From Fomitopsis serialis (taxonomy: Eukaryota; Basidiomycota; Agaricomycetes; Polyporales; Fomitopsidaceae): a DNA stretch of 34,849 nt. The DNA is taken from NCBI RefSeq assembly GCF_022376445.1, contig NW_025955365.1, forward strand, positions 1 through 34,849. The letters run 5' to 3'. The position numbers were made by a program, and so were the translations under genes. The notes beneath the pieces are model-generated. The model searched no databases and had not been told where the DNA came from. It was given only the letters and a program-made list of their open reading frames with translations. How positions within the stretch are numbered: the stretch's first letter is position 1; every line of letters begins with the position of its first letter. Positions 32,691 to 34,849 of this stretch are shown here, in pieces.

Positions 32691-33722
32691 ACGGGGCAGC
32701 GAGAACGTGCGCAAGGAATAAGACCTAGCCGCGACTGGGGGTGTCGCTCCGTCGAGCCGTACTATCTTGCTGTATGTCGGCGCATACGCTAGAGTAGAGA
32801 ACCCGCTCTCTGAGAGTGTGCTGCAGTCACGACTAAGCAGGAGATACTCACCGCCACTGACATGAAAGTCGTCGCTGTGAGTGGAACAGACCTCGCTTCC
32901 GTGTGGTCCGACGGGAGATGGTGGTGGAAGGAGGTGAGGAATGTAGCGGGAGAAAGGTCCGCTTTTATGCTCGTGCGGGGAGGCGGACACGGCTGACGAT
33001 GCGCAGGACGGTGAGTAGAGGCTGACCGGGCAGTGACCTTGGGCTGACTGTGGGCTGGCTGCAACTGACGCGGTCACGCCGACCCAGACCGACCGCGATG
33101 CGTCTGTGGCTGACGGTGCTGGCATGTCCGCAATCCCAGACTGGGGCGAAGCCAGCCGAATGAAACTGCACGGACATTCGCTTCTGCGTAGGCAGGCAAC
33201 TGAATGAAATGATCATTAGTAAGTCGCAGAGAACACAGCACGCACCTGATATGTGGCACCGACGAGATGAGAATTGCGGCGAAAACTAGTGAAAGCAGAA
33301 TGGCATAATGTACACAGGACGGTTTAGAGCTACATTAGGTCAGTCGAGACAAAGATCGGCGTAAGTATACAGTGTTCAGCTCCAGAGAATCCAAAGATGC
33401 GAGCACCAAGAAAGTCCAATCACCACCCATCCGCGTATGCGGGCCGTCCAAGATCCAAGCTCGGACGGAACCCCAGCAAGCAATTAACAGAATCTAGCTT
33501 AGTAGTGAGCGTGGTCCCGTCGACACGTAGTTCGTTGTATGTCGTATGTTGCGTGCCTGCGATGGATGTATGTTCGTGCCGCGCAGTCTCAGACTGCGCG
33601 CGGGGTGCCTTCCGCGCTTGCGTAGCTGACACCAGAGCTGCGCCGACCGTCTTCATCCGCCTCGGGCTCGGGCTCAGGAGCGGCGTACCTGACAGTACGC
33701 GAGACGTACGTCGGGGCGGGGC
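32691..33722. other. Intergenic region right of the satellite; possible fragment of a secreted-protein gene (-)
   Basis: About 1 kb without a closed gene model. On the minus strand near 33250-33305 a hydrophobic run, AILLSLVFAAILISSVPHI, looks like a signal peptide. It ends at a GT donor, with a matching acceptor about 45 bases on, but no in-frame ATG precedes it. It may be a remnant or an unresolved small gene. The rest shows nothing recognisable. Confidence 0.35.
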
Positions 33723-34758
33723 TCAGTGTGGCGGTTGCCCGGGGACATACTGGGGCAAGGTCGCTTCGGGCGTGGTCACAGTGTGCCCTGCAAGGCCATC
33801 AGCCAACGAATATACTGCAGACTGAACGACTCACCTCGAGCGAGAGCAGCCTTCTCTCCCTGCCTCCCAAAGCCCATCCCGCTCCTCTGGCTCAAGAGTG
33901 TGCCACTCCGGGCAGCGTCAGCACCCTTCTCGTCCCACGGCGCTACGGGGTTCGTCGAGCCGGTGCTGGTGGAGGTAAGGAATGGCCTCGGGCCCGAGCG
34001 TAGGGACGTGCGCGGGAGGACCTCGTCCGTCTCTTTCCAAGCCTTGATCGCGCGCCGGGGCTTCGCCTTCTCGCGGAAGATGAGGCCGAGCAGAATGTTC
34101 AGGCAGCCGATGGAGAAGAGGAAGAACGCAGAAACGAGCGAGAACTCGTCGACGTGGTGCGAGAGGACGGCAGCGCCTAGCCTGTGCCACAGACGGAAGT
34201 CAGCGTGTGGCGGACGAGAGCGGGGAAAGAGATAACGCACAGGCACTGGATGACACCAAGGGCGCCGAGCCCAAAGTCGTCGCCCAGTATCGGGAAGAAA
34301 CGGCTGAAGAAAGTAGCAGGCCAGCCAACCTCGGACATGACGAGAACGATGACTTGGAAGATGATCAGCAGGCGGTTGAGGACGGCCCAGAAAGCCCCTG
34401 CGGGCTGGTTCGGCACCGTGCTACCTCTGCACTGGAATGAGACGTGGGCAATGTGTCAAGAGCGGAGGCACGTACGGGACATAATCCATGTCAGAGCAAT
34501 CCACCGTCTCTGTTGAGTTTCCAGATGACACGAGGATGTCCTGGTGGCTTCCTTCAGCGATGAAAGCGTTGACGGCTTTGATGTCTTGCACGAGAGTAAC
34601 GATGCTACTAGCGAAAAGCAGGAGCAGCGCGATGATGCTCAACACGCGGACGGCATTCAAGCCGATGAAGATGTCTGTCGCACGTATCATCAGTCTACAC
34701 GGTTCAACCTCATAGACAGATGGGAAAACGCACAACCACGAGTCTTGGAGGGCGCCAT
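33723..34758 (-). CDS. DUF7598-like four-helix membrane protein, 5 exons, 272 aa
   Basis: Exons in gene order: 34737-34758, 34476-34674, 34241-34426, 33835-34181, 33723-33787; total 819 nt, all GT..AG. Four hydrophobic helices: about 15-37 (VLSIIALLLLFASSIVTLV), 86-105 (AVLNRLLIIFQVIVLVMSEV), 122-142 (ALGVIQCLLGAAVLSHHV) and 145-167 (LVSAFFLFSIGCLNILLGLI). A conserved-looking loop, PGSTVPNQPAGAFW, precedes helix 2. A basic then Ser/Pro/Gly-rich tail of about 100 aa follows, ending TLPQYVPGQPPH. From memory this matches basidiomycete proteins with a DUF7598 domain; function is unknown. The start in a 22-nt first exon (MAPSKTR) was chosen because splicing gives the family-like opening DIFIGLNAVR. 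Gene and 5' flank lie near the window end. Confidence 0.85.
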
Positions 34759-34849
34759 GAGTGTAGTCGTGGATGTGGGTCAAGCAAGGAATGGTTTGGT
34801 GTACGAGGGACGGGAAAGACGAGCAGAAAGGCGTAGGTGGCGTCTGGTG

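Noticed and set aside
31571..32692. 373-codon minus-strand frame as a real repeat protein
   Set aside because: The roughly 205-bp unit is not kept to multiples of three, so repeated peptides change phase between units. This is satellite DNA unless transcription is shown.
33397..33825. 142-codon plus-strand frame
   Set aside because: It overlaps the last exon of the DUF7598-like gene on the other strand and has no recognisable domain.

Overview
The window looks like nuclear DNA of a basidiomycete fungus, probably a wood-decay Agaricomycete (Polyporales-like). Genes are GC-rich and cut by many 50-75 nt GT..AG introns. Membrane and enzyme families typical of mushrooms are present: AA3 alcohol oxidase, a DUF6534-like and a DUF7598-like membrane protein. 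There are no operons and no bacterial signals. Species assignment is inference; no search was run.

Layout. (1) 174-1296 (+): an SDR oxidoreductase with six exons. (2) 2248-8955: a transposon island. It holds a 694-bp MITE flanked by TA (2250-2943), then a DNA transposon (3029-8947) with 90-bp terminal inverted repeats, an apparent 8-bp target duplication and an uninterrupted 849-aa DDE transposase. Inside its left terminal repeat sits a second element (3092-5587) with about 460-bp nearly identical inverted arms, flanked by TA. (3) 8956-9890: a strongly C-rich, G-poor low-complexity tract, followed by noncoding DNA. (4) 11366-14022 (+): a 15-exon GMC/AA3 alcohol oxidase, convergent with (5) 14307-18371 (-): a processive family-2 glycosyltransferase (hyaluronan/chitin-synthase-like). 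(6) 19356-21100 (+): translation initiation factor eIF2 gamma, divergent from the glycosyltransferase. (7) 22081-23628 (+): a DUF6534-like multi-pass membrane protein. (8) 24211-26077 (-): a RING-CH membrane E3 ligase candidate. (9) 26451-27453 (-): an SR-type RNA-binding protein, head-to-head over 292 bp with (10) 27746-30250 (+): an intronless mitochondrial PPR-like protein. (11) 30490-32690: two adjacent tandem arrays, a degenerate short-period minisatellite and a roughly 205-bp satellite organised as a trimeric higher-order repeat of about 620 bp. (12) 33723-34758 (-): a DUF7598-like four-helix membrane protein.

The cellular genes form no single pathway. They are a mix of housekeeping (eIF2 gamma, SR protein, PPR protein, RING-CH ligase), wall or extracellular polysaccharide synthesis (glycosyltransferase) and carbon/peroxide metabolism (alcohol oxidase). 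The most unusual material is repetitive: the nested transposon island, whose host element combines a DDE_3-like transposase with an 8-bp rather than a TA duplication, and the higher-order satellite. Exon boundaries were derived by hand from splice consensus and reading-frame continuity. Each closed model except the DUF6534-like gene gives a length that is an exact multiple of three.
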